Shown: piece after piece, positions 8,622-18,313 of the stretch
How positions within the stretch are numbered: position 1 is the first letter of the stretch
Layout: each line of letters begins with the position of its first letter
Assembly: GCA_002299555.1 (NCBI GenBank)
Contig: DBOL01000029.1
Coordinates: forward strand, 1 to 64,000
Reading direction: 5' to 3'
DNA: 64,000 nt
Source of the DNA: Candidatus Aminicenantes bacterium UBA647
GTDB lineage: Bacteria; Acidobacteriota; Aminicenantia; UBA2199
Position numbers and translations under genes: made by a program
The notes under the pieces: model-generated
The model's database searches: none
Seen by the model: the letters and a program-made list of their open reading frames with translations, nothing else
What the model was told of the DNA's origin: nothing

Positions 8622-9950
8622 CTACCCCATTTTAGATGAAAAGTCAAATTTTTGCAGCATTTTTCTAAAAAAGGGTTTTTTCATAAATTTCTTCATCTCG
8701 AAGTATTGTTTTAACAATTGATTGACTTCCTGAACGGTTCTTCCGGACCCTTTTGCAATTCGATATCGCCTTTTTCCATTTATTATTTTCGGCCTCTCCT
8801 TTTCAGCTCTGTTCATTGAATTAATTATTGCAATTGTGTGTATTATTTTTTTGTCATCAGCTTCAATATTCCGATTGGCGGGAATACCCATGTTGGGCAT
8901 CATTCCCATTATATCTGAAACAGACCCCAGTTTTTGAATTTGTTTCATTTGTGAGAGAAAATCATCAAGTGTAAATTCATTTCTCATCATCCTTTCAGCC
9001 ATCTTCTGGGATTCATTCTCATCAAACTCTTTTTCTGCTTTTTCTATAAGAGTAAGAACATCTCCCATTCCGAGGATCTTTGATGCAATTCTGTCAGGAA
9101 AGAATTGTTGGAAATCACTGTACTTTTCGCCTGTTCCGATAAATTTGATTGGTTTATTTGTAACCTTTACAATAGATAATGCAGCCCCTCCTCTTGTATC
9201 AGAATCTATCTTAGTGAGTAAAACCGAATCAATCCCGATCTCTTTTGAAAAACTAAGTGCTGAATTAACCGCATCCTGACCAGTCATTGAATCTGCAACA
9301 AAAATTGTTTCAACCGGATTCAATATGGACTTAACGAGAACTAACTCTTTCATCAGTTCTTCATCAATATGGAGCCTTCCGGCTGTATCTGCAATTACAT
9401 AATCATATCCAAGCTCTTTTGATTTGGTCAGGAGATTTTTTGCAATTTTTTTAGGGTCTTTGTGTTCAGATTCAAAGAAATTTACTCCGATCTGATCGGC
9501 AATAGTTTTAAGTTGTTCTCCCGCAGCCATTCTTTTAAGGTCAAACGAACATAGAACAGATGATTTACCCTTTTCCTTAAGAAATAGTGCCAGTTTCCCT
9601 GCCGAAGTTGTTTTTCCTGTTCCCTGAAGCCCTACCAACATTATTACTGCCGGCTTTTCAGAGGTTTTATTCAGATCGCTGACTCCGGCGCCCAGCATAT
9701 TTTCAAGTTCGGTCCGTACAATCTTAATTATCTGCTGGTATGGATTCAGGCTCTCTTGAACTTTGGCTCCCAGCGCTTCTTCCTTTATCTTTCCTATGAA
9801 CTCTTTAACTACTCTGAAATTTACATCTGCCTCGAGAAGTGATAATTTGATCTCTTTTAGTGCCTTTTCAATATTTTCCTCGGTGATCTGTACTTCACCT
9901 TTTAAATATTTGAATACTTTATTGAACCTTCCACTCAGATTTTCTAGCAT
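8622..9950 (-). CDS. ffh: Signal recognition particle protein Ffh (SRP54)
   Basis: Ffh is the GTPase and signal-sequence-binding protein of the SRP. With 4.5S RNA and FtsY it delivers nascent membrane proteins to SecYEG. The 442-residue protein shows the N domain (residues 1-90), the G domain with P-loop GLQGTGKTTSAGKLA (near 106), DTAGRL, TKIDSDTRGGAALS and GTGEK, and a methionine-rich M domain (about 325-430: MAERMMRNEFTLDDFLSQM, then IMGMMPNMG). Its ATG overlaps the TAA of the upstream beta-CASP nuclease gene (TAATG), implying coupling. The 4.5S RNA gene is not in this window. Confidence 0.98.
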   Translation of the reverse strand: MLENLSGRFNKVFKYLKGEVQITEENIEKALKEIKLSLLEADVNFRVVKEFIGKIKEEALGAKVQESLNPYQQIIKIVRTELENMLGAGVSDLNKTSEKPAVIMLVGLQGTGKTTSAGKLALFLKEKGKSSVLCSFDLKRMAAGEQLKTIADQIGVNFFESEHKDPKKIAKNLLTKSKELGYDYVIADTAGRLHIDEELMKELVLVKSILNPVETIFVADSMTGQDAVNSALSFSKEIGIDSVLLTKIDSDTRGGAALSIVKVTNKPIKFIGTGEKYSDFQQFFPDRIASKILGMGDVLTLIEKAEKEFDENESQKMAERMMRNEFTLDDFLSQMKQIQKLGSVSDIMGMMPNMGIPANRNIEADDKKIIHTIAIINSMNRAEKERPKIINGKRRYRIAKGSGRTVQEVNQLLKQYFEMKKFMKKPFFRKMLQKFDFSSKMG

Positions 9951-11380
9951 TATTCTCCTCTTTGTGGGTCTATTCTATAAGTTTTTCCACACTCCACCAC
10001 TTCTACACTGTTAACACCGATGGAAAGAAGTTCCTCTTTTAAATTTAATAAGCTTTTATTCTCACCATGAACAAGAAATATTTTTTTTAGTCTTTTCAGG
10101 TCATAGCCGGACACCCACTCTTTGATCTCATTGTAATCTGCATGAGCAGAGAATGCATTTAGTTTTTCTACCTCTGCATTTACTTCATATTTCTTTCCGA
10201 ATATTTTTACACTCTTCTCTCCGTCCACCAGCTTCCGTCCAAGTGTATGGGCTGCCATAAAACCGACAATGGTGATAATCGTACTCTTGTCTTCAATATT
10301 GTTTTTAAGATGGTGAAGAATTCGACCATTCTCTGCCATTCCACTTGCAGAAATAATGATCATCGGTCCCTTTCTGGAATTAATCTCTTTTGATTCTCTA
10401 ACAGATTGAACATAATTTATGTTATCAAATCCAAAAGGATTAATGTTGTTGGAAATAAAATCATCATAGGTCTCTTCATCAAAACATTCTGAGTGGATCT
10501 TAAATATTGATGTTGCATTTACTGCCATGGGAGAATCAACATAAATCGGAATACTCGGGATCCGGTTCTCCAATTGCAGGAGATGAAGGATGTATATTAT
10601 CTCCTGGGTCCTCTCTATTGTAAAAGCCGGAATTATGATCTTTCCGCCCCTTTTTACAGCCTTTTTCACGATTCTTTCAAGTCTTTCACCACCGGAACTC
10701 ACAGATTCATGAAGCCTGTCACCATAGGTACCTTCAAGCACCAGATAGTCCAGATCATACATTGTCTCTGGATCTTTTAAGATCGGTAGATTCTTTCTCC
10801 CGAGATCTCCTGAATATCCGACCCTTAGTTCGTCTCCCAGAGTTAAACAGATCATGGACGAACCGAGAATGTGCCCTGCATCAAAAAATTCTGCTTTAAA
10901 ACCATCCACAGGAATAAATTCTCTTCGGTGATTTATAGTAATAAAATGTTGAAGAGTTTTAATAACATCTGCTGAATCGTAGAGAGGTTCATAAACCTTC
11001 AGTTTCCGGTCAGGATATTTTTCTGCTTTTTCTCTCAGGTACTCACTATCTTTTTGTTGTATGTATGCGCTATCAAACAATATTATATTAGCAATATCTC
11101 TTGTGGCCGGTGTTGAGTAAATATTTCCGGAAAATCCATTGTTCACCATAACGGGAAGCGCACCGGAATGATCGAAATGCCCGTGAGTTAAAAGGATGCA
11201 ATCTGAATTTGACGGGTCAAAGGAAAGATTGTGGTTCTTTTCATAAGATTCAGCCCTTCTCCCCTGAAACATTCCCGAATCGATCTGTATTGTTTTTCCA
11301 TTGTATTCAATGAAATGTTTTGAACCAGTAACTTCATTGCATGCTCCATGCGAGTATAGGATAATATTTTTTTCTTTCAT
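9950..11380 (-). CDS. MBL-fold beta-CASP nuclease with RMMBL domain (CPSF-type exonuclease)
   Basis: A metallo-beta-lactamase/beta-CASP RNA-processing enzyme, probably a zinc-dependent RNase. From the start used here, an N-terminal lactamase fold carries the HxHxDH zinc motif (LLTHGHFDHSG). A further zinc-site segment is AGHILGSSM, beta-CASP segments include IPAFTIERTQEII and YVDSPMA, and the RMMBL part holds NAFSAHADYNEI and FLVHGE. An earlier in-frame ATG at 11428 would add 16 residues; I prefer ATG 11380 because MKEKNIILYSHGACNEVTGS aligns with family starts. Neither has a strong ribosome site. It is the first gene of the ffh operon and overlaps ffh by one base. Confidence 0.88.
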   Translation of the reverse strand: MKEKNIILYSHGACNEVTGSKHFIEYNGKTIQIDSGMFQGRRAESYEKNHNLSFDPSNSDCILLTHGHFDHSGALPVMVNNGFSGNIYSTPATRDIANIILFDSAYIQQKDSEYLREKAEKYPDRKLKVYEPLYDSADVIKTLQHFITINHRREFIPVDGFKAEFFDAGHILGSSMICLTLGDELRVGYSGDLGRKNLPILKDPETMYDLDYLVLEGTYGDRLHESVSSGGERLERIVKKAVKRGGKIIIPAFTIERTQEIIYILHLLQLENRIPSIPIYVDSPMAVNATSIFKIHSECFDEETYDDFISNNINPFGFDNINYVQSVRESKEINSRKGPMIIISASGMAENGRILHHLKNNIEDKSTIITIVGFMAAHTLGRKLVDGEKSVKIFGKKYEVNAEVEKLNAFSAHADYNEIKEWVSGYDLKRLKKIFLVHGENKSLLNLKEELLSIGVNSVEVVECGKTYRIDPQRGE

Positions 11381-11428
11381 TACTTCTTTATACCCCCAAT
11401 TCATACTAAATTCAATAATAATCCCCAT

Positions 11429-11458
11429 TTTACATTAGGTTAGCAAAGGTGCTATAAT
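11429..11458 (+). promoter_or_regulatory. Promoter with extended -10 for the acyltransferase gene
   Basis: TTTACA at 11429-11434, an 18-base spacer and TATAAT at 11453-11458 preceded by TGC, giving an extended -10. Predicted start is near 11465, about 13 bases before the ATG at 11478. Confidence 0.65.
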
Positions 11459-11477
11459 CCCTGCCAGAGAGATCAAA

Positions 11478-12536
11478 ATGGAACTTTTATCAAAACGGGA
11501 AATTCTTAAGAGGCGCGGATTAACGTTCTTCATGGCCAGGCTGATTTCAAATTGGGGATATAAAAATCTTACGAAAGCTCACGTTGAGTTTGAAAAAGAT
11601 CTTATTGCACTGAAGCAAAAGGGCTCCGTGTTCCTCTATAACGGATTTCACCGAAGTCTGTGGGAAACTACCGGAATGCTATCCGCACTTAATTTGAGCA
11701 AACTGCATATTCCTGTAGTGGGAATGGGCGACAACCTGATAAAGGGAAAACTTTTTGTAACATTGGCAAAAAACACAAGTGTATTTCTGGTAAGAAGGGG
11801 AAAGACACGCCGGGAAATAGTTGAATCTGCAAAAGAACTCAGAAATAATATGTATAGTTTTATGGCATACGGAAGAGATGTTCTCCTTTTTCCCGAAGGT
11901 ACCAGAACAAGTGTTCCCCGTACCGGAGAATATGGCGGGTTCTTCCCGACCTCTTTTGATGCCCTTCTTGAATATGAGAAGGACAAAGATTCCATTGACC
12001 CGAACATTAAAGGTGTCGATAAATTTGACTCATATATTATTCCATTCAATTGTGACTATTCTTTTATCCGTGAGGGTAAAGAGCTTGTTGGTGTCGGATC
12101 AGATACCCCAAGGACACTAAAAGTTTATGATTCTCTGAAAATGTTAAAAAACATAAAAGATGTGTATATATCTTTCGGCTCTCCTGTTAAGGTCTCTGAA
12201 CATCTGGGAAAAACAAGAAAAGAGGTCTCGATAATGATAAGGGATATGTGCCTTAATCTGGTCAAGATCCTTCCGGTTAATGTAGTAGGGAAGGCTCTTG
12301 TGGAATCTCTGAATGAGAATCGTTCTGATATGGCAACTATCTACAACAAAATCGAATCCATTGTGAAAAGCCTTGATGGTCACAAGGAAAAGTTCAGGGG
12401 ATTCCCGAGTGATAACAATCCCGAACTCATATTAAAAATTGTTTCCGGCTCAAATCCTGATTTTAGAACACATTCATCTAAAAAGCTTCCTCTGTATAAG
12501 TTGTATTCTGATTACATAGGACATTATTTTTCCTGA
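11478..12536 (+). CDS. PlsC/PlsB-type glycerolipid acyltransferase family protein
   Basis: A 352-residue acyltransferase of the LPLAT superfamily, likely transferring an acyl chain to a lysophospholipid or glycerol-3-phosphate at the inner membrane. Motif I reads HRSLWE (His58, Glu63), so the usual HX4D is HX4E. Motif II-like sequence is FLVRRGKTRREI and motif III is FPEGTRT near residue 138. A later block reads DSYIIPFNCDYSFIREG. The C-terminal 100 residues have no recognised domain. There is no clear transmembrane helix, so peripheral attachment is likely. It has its own promoter at 11429-11458 and an AGAGAG ribosome-site-like stretch. Exact substrate unknown. Confidence 0.75.
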   Translation: MELLSKREILKRRGLTFFMARLISNWGYKNLTKAHVEFEKDLIALKQKGSVFLYNGFHRSLWETTGMLSALNLSKLHIPVVGMGDNLIKGKLFVTLAKNTSVFLVRRGKTRREIVESAKELRNNMYSFMAYGRDVLLFPEGTRTSVPRTGEYGGFFPTSFDALLEYEKDKDSIDPNIKGVDKFDSYIIPFNCDYSFIREGKELVGVGSDTPRTLKVYDSLKMLKNIKDVYISFGSPVKVSEHLGKTRKEVSIMIRDMCLNLVKILPVNVVGKALVESLNENRSDMATIYNKIESIVKSLDGHKEKFRGFPSDNNPELILKIVSGSNPDFRTHSSKKLPLYKLYSDYIGHYFS

Positions 12537-12663
12537 TATTTCTATTATTTATGTTTCCATTATGGGTCAAAATTATCTTTATACAAAAAAAAATAGGACA
12601 TTTCAATGAAAAAAGATCAATTTGATATGGAATTAAATTTGCATAGTTGATTCGGAGAACAAA

Positions 12664-13176
12664 ATGTTAAAGATTACCAAAATTATAATTGTTATATTCC
12701 TGATAACAATATTCAGTCAAAGTTGTAAAGATCCATCACTGGACTTCGAGTGGTTCCTTTTAGAAGCGGAGGGAAACTATTCGACAGAGAATAATTCAAG
12801 CTATCTTAAGCTGAATTCATGGGTTGAGATCAATCAGTCATCAGTAAATATTAATCCATCCAGTTCTGTTGATGCAACATATTTTATGTACGCGTCGGTT
12901 GTGAACTGGAGTTATCGTGTTTATTCCGGGGACCAGCTTGTTTTTGAAGTGACAAGATTCAGTATTGAACAACTTTTCGGAGATATCCTGCTCAATGTTG
13001 CAACAGATCAGATGGACTACCTGTGGGTTGTGATAGAATCGGAAACCCCGCTTAAAGGCGATATCTTTAACGGATTAAACCCGGATTCAGTTGAAATTGA
13101 AATGACAATTAGTGATGATAGTGGCGGAGGTTATTCAGTAATAAACACTATTCCTTTCACATTCAACAGAAATTGA
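12664..13176 (+). CDS. Predicted lipoprotein of unknown function
   Basis: A 170-residue protein with a type II signal peptide: hydrophobic residues about 5-17, then a lipobox-like FSQSC with the acylated Cys at position 21. The mature part is rich in Ser, Asn and aromatic residues and looks beta-stranded. It contains no motif I recognise. The ATG follows GGAGAAC. A gap of 78 bases separates it from the large propeller/GGDEF sensor gene, so the two could be related, but that gene appears to have its own promoter. Function cannot be assigned. Confidence 0.65.
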   Translation: MLKITKIIIVIFLITIFSQSCKDPSLDFEWFLLEAEGNYSTENNSSYLKLNSWVEINQSSVNINPSSSVDATYFMYASVVNWSYRVYSGDQLVFEVTRFSIEQLFGDILLNVATDQMDYLWVVIESETPLKGDIFNGLNPDSVEIEMTISDDSGGGYSVINTIPFTFNRN

Positions 13177-13218
13177 AAGTAAAGCCTGAAGGACCGGGAG
13201 ATACATAACAAAGGGTTA

Positions 13219-13248
13219 TTGTTAAAAACTGTATAAATCGGATATAAT
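13219..13248 (+). promoter_or_regulatory. Candidate promoter for the propeller/GGDEF sensor
   Basis: TTGTTA at 13219-13224, an 18-base spacer and a perfect TATAAT at 13243-13248. A start 6-7 bases downstream would fall on or next to the GTG start codon at 13255, so the message could be leaderless. Confidence 0.5.
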
Positions 13249-13254
13249 GTTTAT

Positions 13255-16200
13255 GTGCGCATTTTTACTTATTTAATAAGTATTCTTATTTTCTGCTTCC
13301 ACTTGACTGGATTGAATCTAAAAACACCCCTCCAGCAAAGTATGCATACGGTCTGGACTGCTAAAGACGGACTCCCATCAGACTCAATAAACGATATCCT
13401 TCAAGACAGGGACGGATACATATGGATAGGGACATTTAACGGGCTTGTGAGATTTGATGGGATAAATTTCACTACTTTTTCAAAATATGAAGATCACGGA
13501 TTCGAAAGCAATTCAGTCACTGCCCTTTTGGAGGGAGCGGAAGGAAACTTGTGGATCGGAACAAATGGTGAAGGAATTGCCCGTTATTCTGATAATAAAT
13601 TCATTATGTTCAACAACTCTGATCTTAAAGACAAGGTTATTAAATCCTTTTCAATAGATAAGTCCGGATCTTTGTGGATCGGAACAGGAAACGGATTGTT
13701 GAAGTCTGACAATAATGGGGTTACATCAATTCCTTTAAACGGGATGTTCAGGGAAAAGAGTATTGAGATGATCTATCATGATCGGGAAGGCCTTCTATGG
13801 GTTTCAACTATGGAAGGCGGAGTAAAAGTATTTTTTGAAGAAAAAATAAAAAAAACACCTGTTCTAAATAAAATTAACAATATTGTTATCACTTCAATCC
13901 TTAAAGATAAACACAAAAATACCTGGATCGGCACAAAAAATCAGGGACTCTTTTTAATGAAGAGGGGAGTTTTATCCAGCCTTGAAGATCACAAATTTTT
14001 TAGAGCAAAAACAATAACTTCTATTCTATCTGGAGTTCACGGCTGCATATGGATCGGCACAGATTCCGGATTATTCAGATACTATGATGATAAATTTCAT
14101 CAATATTCCGAAAAGAATGGATTAAGCAATAATCAGGTCTCCAAAATACTTGAGGATAAAGAAGGCAATATCTGGATCGCAACATCCAGAGGAGGACTAA
14201 ACAAATTAAGTGAAGGAAAATTCACTTCTCTGACCTCAAAACAGGGATTAACTCATGACAAAGTAAATTCCATTCTTCAAGTAAATGATAATACGTATTG
14301 GATAGGTACAGATGGTGGGCTTTCTGTCCTTAATAACGGAATTTTTGCCAACCTTAAAATTACAGACTACCTTAAGGGTGTAAGAATCCGTCACATTAAT
14401 AAAGATTCCACCGGAAAGATCTGGATCAGTACATATAGTGATCTGGGAATTGTTTCTGTTTTCAAAGGAAGAATAAAAAATTACACCACAGAGAAAGGTC
14501 TTACAAGTAACAGGTGCAGGGTTTCAATTGAAGACAGTAAGGGGGAAATCTGGGTTGGAACTTCAAACGGCCTGAATTTAATAGAAAATAACTCTAAAAT
14601 CAAAACATTTACAAAAAGGGATGGGCTCTCAGACAACTATATATTAAGCATTTTTGAAGATTCCAGAGAAAATTTGTGGATTATGACAAACGGCGGGGGT
14701 ATTTCAATACTCAAAGATGGAATATTCAAAATCCTTAGAGTTGAGGATGGACTTGCTTCAAATATTGTTTTCAGAGCCTATGAGGATTCGGACAACGTAA
14801 TCTGGATATCTACATCAAAAGGATTGTCAAGATATGACCGGAAAAATTTTTTCAACTTTTCAGAAAAAAACGGGCTCCCGGAGATTGCAATTTTTCAGGT
14901 ATTAGAGGATAGCGAGGGGAGGCTCTGGATGATTGCAGAGTCTGGAATTTACACCATAAATAAACATGCCCTTAATCGAATTGTAACCGGAAAGTCACAA
15001 TTTACCAAAATAACTTTATATAACGATCATGACGGCCTGCTCGATTCGCCAACTCCTGTTTCGTGGGCGATAAGGTCCAGTAAAGGAGTTAATTGGTTCC
15101 CGACGTTGATGGGGATTGCTTCGATCGATACCTTTAATATCCCCATAAACAAAAAACCTCCCCCGCTCCTTATCGAGATGATAAAGGTAGACAATAAAAA
15201 TTATTCACCTCTTCAGATCAAGGTATTGTCTCCAAATTACAAAAGAATCACTTTCGCATACACTGCACTCAGTTATGTGATCCCTCATAAAGTTCAATAT
15301 GTGTATAAACTTGAAGGGTTTGATGAGGGCTGGTCAAAGTTAACAACAAAGAGGGAAGTATCATATACAACATTGCCGTCCGGAGAATATACTTTCAGGG
15401 TTAAAGCAGTAAATAATGATGGTATCTGGAATACGGATGACACAAAAGTGAAGTTCCGCCAAAAACCGTTCTTTTATAAGACCTTATGGTTCAATGTTCT
15501 TATAATTCTGGCAATAATTGGAATACTTGCTCTTCTGTTAGGGTTTAGAATAAGAACTTTAAGAAAAAGGGCTGAAGAACTCGAAAAGCAGGTTGCCGAG
15601 AGAACTGCCGAACTTGAGACTACCGACCGTATCGTTGCGAATATCAATAAAGAGATAAATTTTGATAAATTACTCAATGTTCTATTGCAACAAACGATGA
15701 TCATGTTCCCCCAGGCTGAAAAGGGTGTAATATTTGCTTACAACAGATTAAACAAAATGCTCGAGCCTAAAGTTACAATTGGAGACAGCAAAAATGATAT
15801 TTTCAGAATTAGTATAAGCTTCGATGAAGCATTTGATAAATATGTAAAGAACGGAAAGGAATATGAAAAAGGAATATTCATTATAGATGAATTTTCTAAA
15901 TTGCAGCATCCCGAAAATCTTCACGATATTGAGTTGCCGGAATCTGTAATAGCAATGACAATAATGTCCGGTGAGACCCTTGAAGGATTTTTTGTTATTG
16001 GAAACATGAGCGTACCAGATGCATTTACAAGAACTGATGCAAAAAAAATGATGAGGATAAGAGAGCATACAATTTCCGCCGTATTTAAAGCAAAATCTCA
16101 CCAGAAGCTGGAAGAAGCTGCAATAATAGATCCTCTGACCAGGATTCATAACAGAAGAAAAATGATCGAGGTTCTTGAAAACGAACTGATAAGAACTGAG

Positions 16201-16608
16201 CGTACTAAACAGCCATTTTGTGTGGTAATGTGTGACATTGATCATTTTAAAAAATTTAATGATACACATGGACATGATTGTGGTGATTTTGTTCTTGTTG
16301 AAATCTCCAGGCTGATCAAAAAATCCATCAGAAAACAGGATTATGTCGGGAGATGGGGTGGGGAGGAATTTCTTATGGTATACCCTGAAACAAAGATCAC
16401 TGGTGGTAAAACCGTTACAGAAAAAGTCAGATCTGTGATCGAGAACACCGTATACAATTATAAGGGCATAGATCTCAATGTAACTGCTACATTCGGTGTG
16501 GCAATGCATTCGAAGGGAAAATCTATTGATGAAGTTATAAAAGAAGCTGATGATGTACTTTATCAGGGAAAACAGCAGGGAAGAAATTGTGTTATTGTAA
16601 AAAACTAA
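13255..16608 (+). CDS. Two-propeller Reg_prop / Y_Y_Y sensor with cytoplasmic diguanylate cyclase (GGDEF)
   Basis: A 1117-residue membrane sensor that would make cyclic di-GMP from two GTP in response to a periplasmic ligand. After a signal segment (residues 1-20) come about 14 propeller repeats marked by W-[IVL]-x-T motifs (IWIGTFNGL, LWIGTNGEG and so on), enough for two seven-bladed propellers. A Y_Y_Y domain follows at about 655-735, one membrane helix at about 743-764, a short coiled coil, a GAF-like region (about 790-940) and a GGDEF domain (about 955-1117). The active site is GGEEF, with an inhibitory RxxD site (RKQD) five residues before it. The GTG start is needed to keep the signal sequence; no good ribosome site precedes it. 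The ligand is unknown. Confidence 0.92.
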   Translation: MRIFTYLISILIFCFHLTGLNLKTPLQQSMHTVWTAKDGLPSDSINDILQDRDGYIWIGTFNGLVRFDGINFTTFSKYEDHGFESNSVTALLEGAEGNLWIGTNGEGIARYSDNKFIMFNNSDLKDKVIKSFSIDKSGSLWIGTGNGLLKSDNNGVTSIPLNGMFREKSIEMIYHDREGLLWVSTMEGGVKVFFEEKIKKTPVLNKINNIVITSILKDKHKNTWIGTKNQGLFLMKRGVLSSLEDHKFFRAKTITSILSGVHGCIWIGTDSGLFRYYDDKFHQYSEKNGLSNNQVSKILEDKEGNIWIATSRGGLNKLSEGKFTSLTSKQGLTHDKVNSILQVNDNTYWIGTDGGLSVLNNGIFANLKITDYLKGVRIRHINKDSTGKIWISTYSDLGIVSVFKGRIKNYTTEKGLTSNRCRVSIEDSKGEIWVGTSNGLNLIENNSKIKTFTKRDGLSDNYILSIFEDSRENLWIMTNGGGISILKDGIFKILRVEDGLASNIVFRAYEDSDNVIWISTSKGLSRYDRKNFFNFSEKNGLPEIAIFQVLEDSEGRLWMIAESGIYTINKHALNRIVTGKSQFTKITLYNDHDGLLDSPTPVSWAIRSSKGVNWFPTLMGIASIDTFNIPINKKPPPLLIEMIKVDNKNYSPLQIKVLSPNYKRITFAYTALSYVIPHKVQYVYKLEGFDEGWSKLTTKREVSYTTLPSGEYTFRVKAVNNDGIWNTDDTKVKFRQKPFFYKTLWFNVLIILAIIGILALLLGFRIRTLRKRAEELEKQVAERTAELETTDRIVANINKEINFDKLLNVLLQQTMIMFPQAEKGVIFAYNRLNKMLEPKVTIGDSKNDIFRISISFDEAFDKYVKNGKEYEKGIFIIDEFSKLQHPENLHDIELPESVIAMTIMSGETLEGFFVIGNMSVPDAFTRTDAKKMMRIREHTISAVFKAKSHQKLEEAAIIDPLTRIHNRRKMIEVLENELIRTERTKQPFCVVMCDIDHFKKFNDTHGHDCGDFVLVEISRLIKKSIRKQDYVGRWGGEEFLMVYPETKITGGKTVTEKVRSVIENTVYNYKGIDLNVTATFGVAMHSKGKSIDEVIKEADDVLYQGKQQGRNCVIVKN

Positions 16609-16724
16609 AAATTATTCCTCTTTTTTCAATATTCAAGCACTATTTATAACCAAACTGGTAATGTTAGTTGAAATTCCTGTTAATTTATAACAATATATAT
16701 TAATACACATCTTTGGAGGCTTTA

Positions 16725-17117
16725 ATGAAAAAATTAATATATGTGTTTATAATAATGTCAGTATTTGTAATATCTATGACTAGCTGTAAGACAAATGATG
16801 CTGTAGGTGACGGGACTGAAACTCCGCCGGCAAATACAGTTTATATATATGACAATTTTTTTCAGCCTGCAACACTGACGGTATCCAGCCCGAATACAAT
16901 TATTACGTGGGTGAACAAGGGTTCATCCAATCATACTGTAACGGTTGGCTCCCCGAACGCATCAGGAGAATTGTCTGGTGTTCTGCAGGAGAAATTCAAT
17001 TCCGGTACACTTGCTCCCGGTTTATCATTCAGCCATACATTTCAATGGGAGGGAAACTGGAACTATTATTGCCAGATCCATCCACAGATGAGAGCTGAAA
17101 TTAAAGTAAAGTTTTAA
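16725..17117 (+). CDS. Cupredoxin (plastocyanin-like) lipoprotein
   Basis: A small exported copper protein, probably an envelope electron carrier or copper binder. I use the ATG at 16725, which has GGAGG at 16715-16719 in front. An upstream in-frame TTG at 16713 overlaps that ribosome site and is unlikely. The 130-residue protein has a lipobox (MTSC, acylated Cys near position 21) and a single cupredoxin domain. All four type-1 copper ligands are visible: His in SSNHTV, then Cys, His and Met in YYCQIHPQM near the C terminus. No partner oxidase or nitrite reductase gene is adjacent. Confidence 0.9.
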   Translation: MKKLIYVFIIMSVFVISMTSCKTNDAVGDGTETPPANTVYIYDNFFQPATLTVSSPNTIITWVNKGSSNHTVTVGSPNASGELSGVLQEKFNSGTLAPGLSFSHTFQWEGNWNYYCQIHPQMRAEIKVKF

Positions 17118-17139
17118 TGTCCTCCCCAAATAAGCTTAG

Positions 17140-17171
17140 CGGCCGGCAGGGTTACCTATTCCTGCCGGTCG
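17140..17171 (+). terminator. Hairpin downstream of the cupredoxin gene
   Basis: An 11-bp GC-rich stem (CGGCCGGCAGG paired with CCTGCCGGTCG, one G-U pair) around a 10-base loop lies 23 bases after the stop. It is followed by TTATCAATT rather than a clean T run, so it is a weak or factor-assisted terminator at best. Confidence 0.45.
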
Positions 17172-17264
17172 TTATCAATTCATGCAAGAGGATGCCTTTG
17201 ATCTATCTGCAATACAATTTAAGAGAATCATACAGATAGTTTGTTTTTGATGTTTTTAGGAAAT

Positions 17265-17341
<77 letters not shown>

Positions 17342-17392
17342 ATATTTTAGCAGTATATAATATTTACCATTCCTTGTCAAACAGATATTAAT

Positions 17393-18313
17393 TCACTTTT
17401 TCTTATTGTTGAGTTTGATTAATTTATCATTTTTCAACTTTGTTGGAAGTTTTTCGAACCCCTCTCCATAAACCTGATGGATGTCCTGAATTATTACGAA
17501 CGATCTTTCATCTACTTCTGCAATAAGTCTCCTGATTTCAGGAATGTTTTTTTTCGGTAGAACTGAAGTCAGCATGAATCTCTCTTTTCCTGAATAGCCT
17601 CCAACACCATTGAAAATTGTAAGACCACGACTCAGCTTGGAGAAGAGTGCCCTTTTCATTTTGTCAGGGAAATCAGTAACGATCATGATCCTCTGGTTCG
17701 CCCGGAGTCCGTTAAGAACCATATCAATAACCTTTATCTCAACATATATAAATATCATAGAATACATTATGTTCTTTATCGGTATAAAAATAATTGCGGC
17801 AGCACTCAGCACAAAGATGTCAATAATAATAAGGGTCCTTCCGATCGGGATCTTTTTTAGTTTCCACAGGATTTGACCCAAACCATCAGCACCGCCGGTC
17901 GATGCCCCTGCAAAATATATAAGCCCCAGTCCTAATCCTACTGATGCTCCGCCGTAAAATGCTGCAAGCAGAATATCTCCGCTATCGAGGTTAATACTGA
18001 GCTTTAATATTGAGAAGAGATCTATTAGAACATTCATCAATATAGTTGCATAGATCGATTTTGCTCCAAAACCCTTGCCAAGGATCCGTATAGCAAAAAA
18101 GAACACAAATCCGGTAACAACCATTGAAGATAAACCCACTATAGGCAATCCCGTGAGATGTTTAACAATAATGCCAATTCCGGTAACACCACCCTCCACC
18201 ATATCCATTGGAAGTATAAAAACCACATACCCGACTGCCGAGATCACCGCTCCAATTGTTATAAACACCCATTCCCACCAGATCTTTTTTAGTCTTTTAA
18301 TTTTTTCACCCAT
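17393..18313 (-). CDS. YitT-family membrane protein (DUF161 / DUF2179)
   Basis: A 306-residue inner-membrane protein. Residues about 12-210 carry five or six membrane segments with the family blocks AVISAVGYVVFILP, EGGVTGIGII and the glycine-rich AGASTGGADGLGQIL. Residues about 215-290 form the soluble DUF2179 domain (IMIVTDFPDKM, then GKERFMLTSVLPKKNI and FVIIQDIHQVYGEGF). The family is widespread; its transported substrate or role has not been established to my knowledge. The gene is on the minus strand beside the initiator tRNA, with no operon partner. Start ATG at 18313 has a GAGGTG-type site upstream. Confidence 0.9.
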   Translation of the reverse strand: MGEKIKRLKKIWWEWVFITIGAVISAVGYVVFILPMDMVEGGVTGIGIIVKHLTGLPIVGLSSMVVTGFVFFFAIRILGKGFGAKSIYATILMNVLIDLFSILKLSINLDSGDILLAAFYGGASVGLGLGLIYFAGASTGGADGLGQILWKLKKIPIGRTLIIIDIFVLSAAAIIFIPIKNIMYSMIFIYVEIKVIDMVLNGLRANQRIMIVTDFPDKMKRALFSKLSRGLTIFNGVGGYSGKERFMLTSVLPKKNIPEIRRLIAEVDERSFVIIQDIHQVYGEGFEKLPTKLKNDKLIKLNNKKK

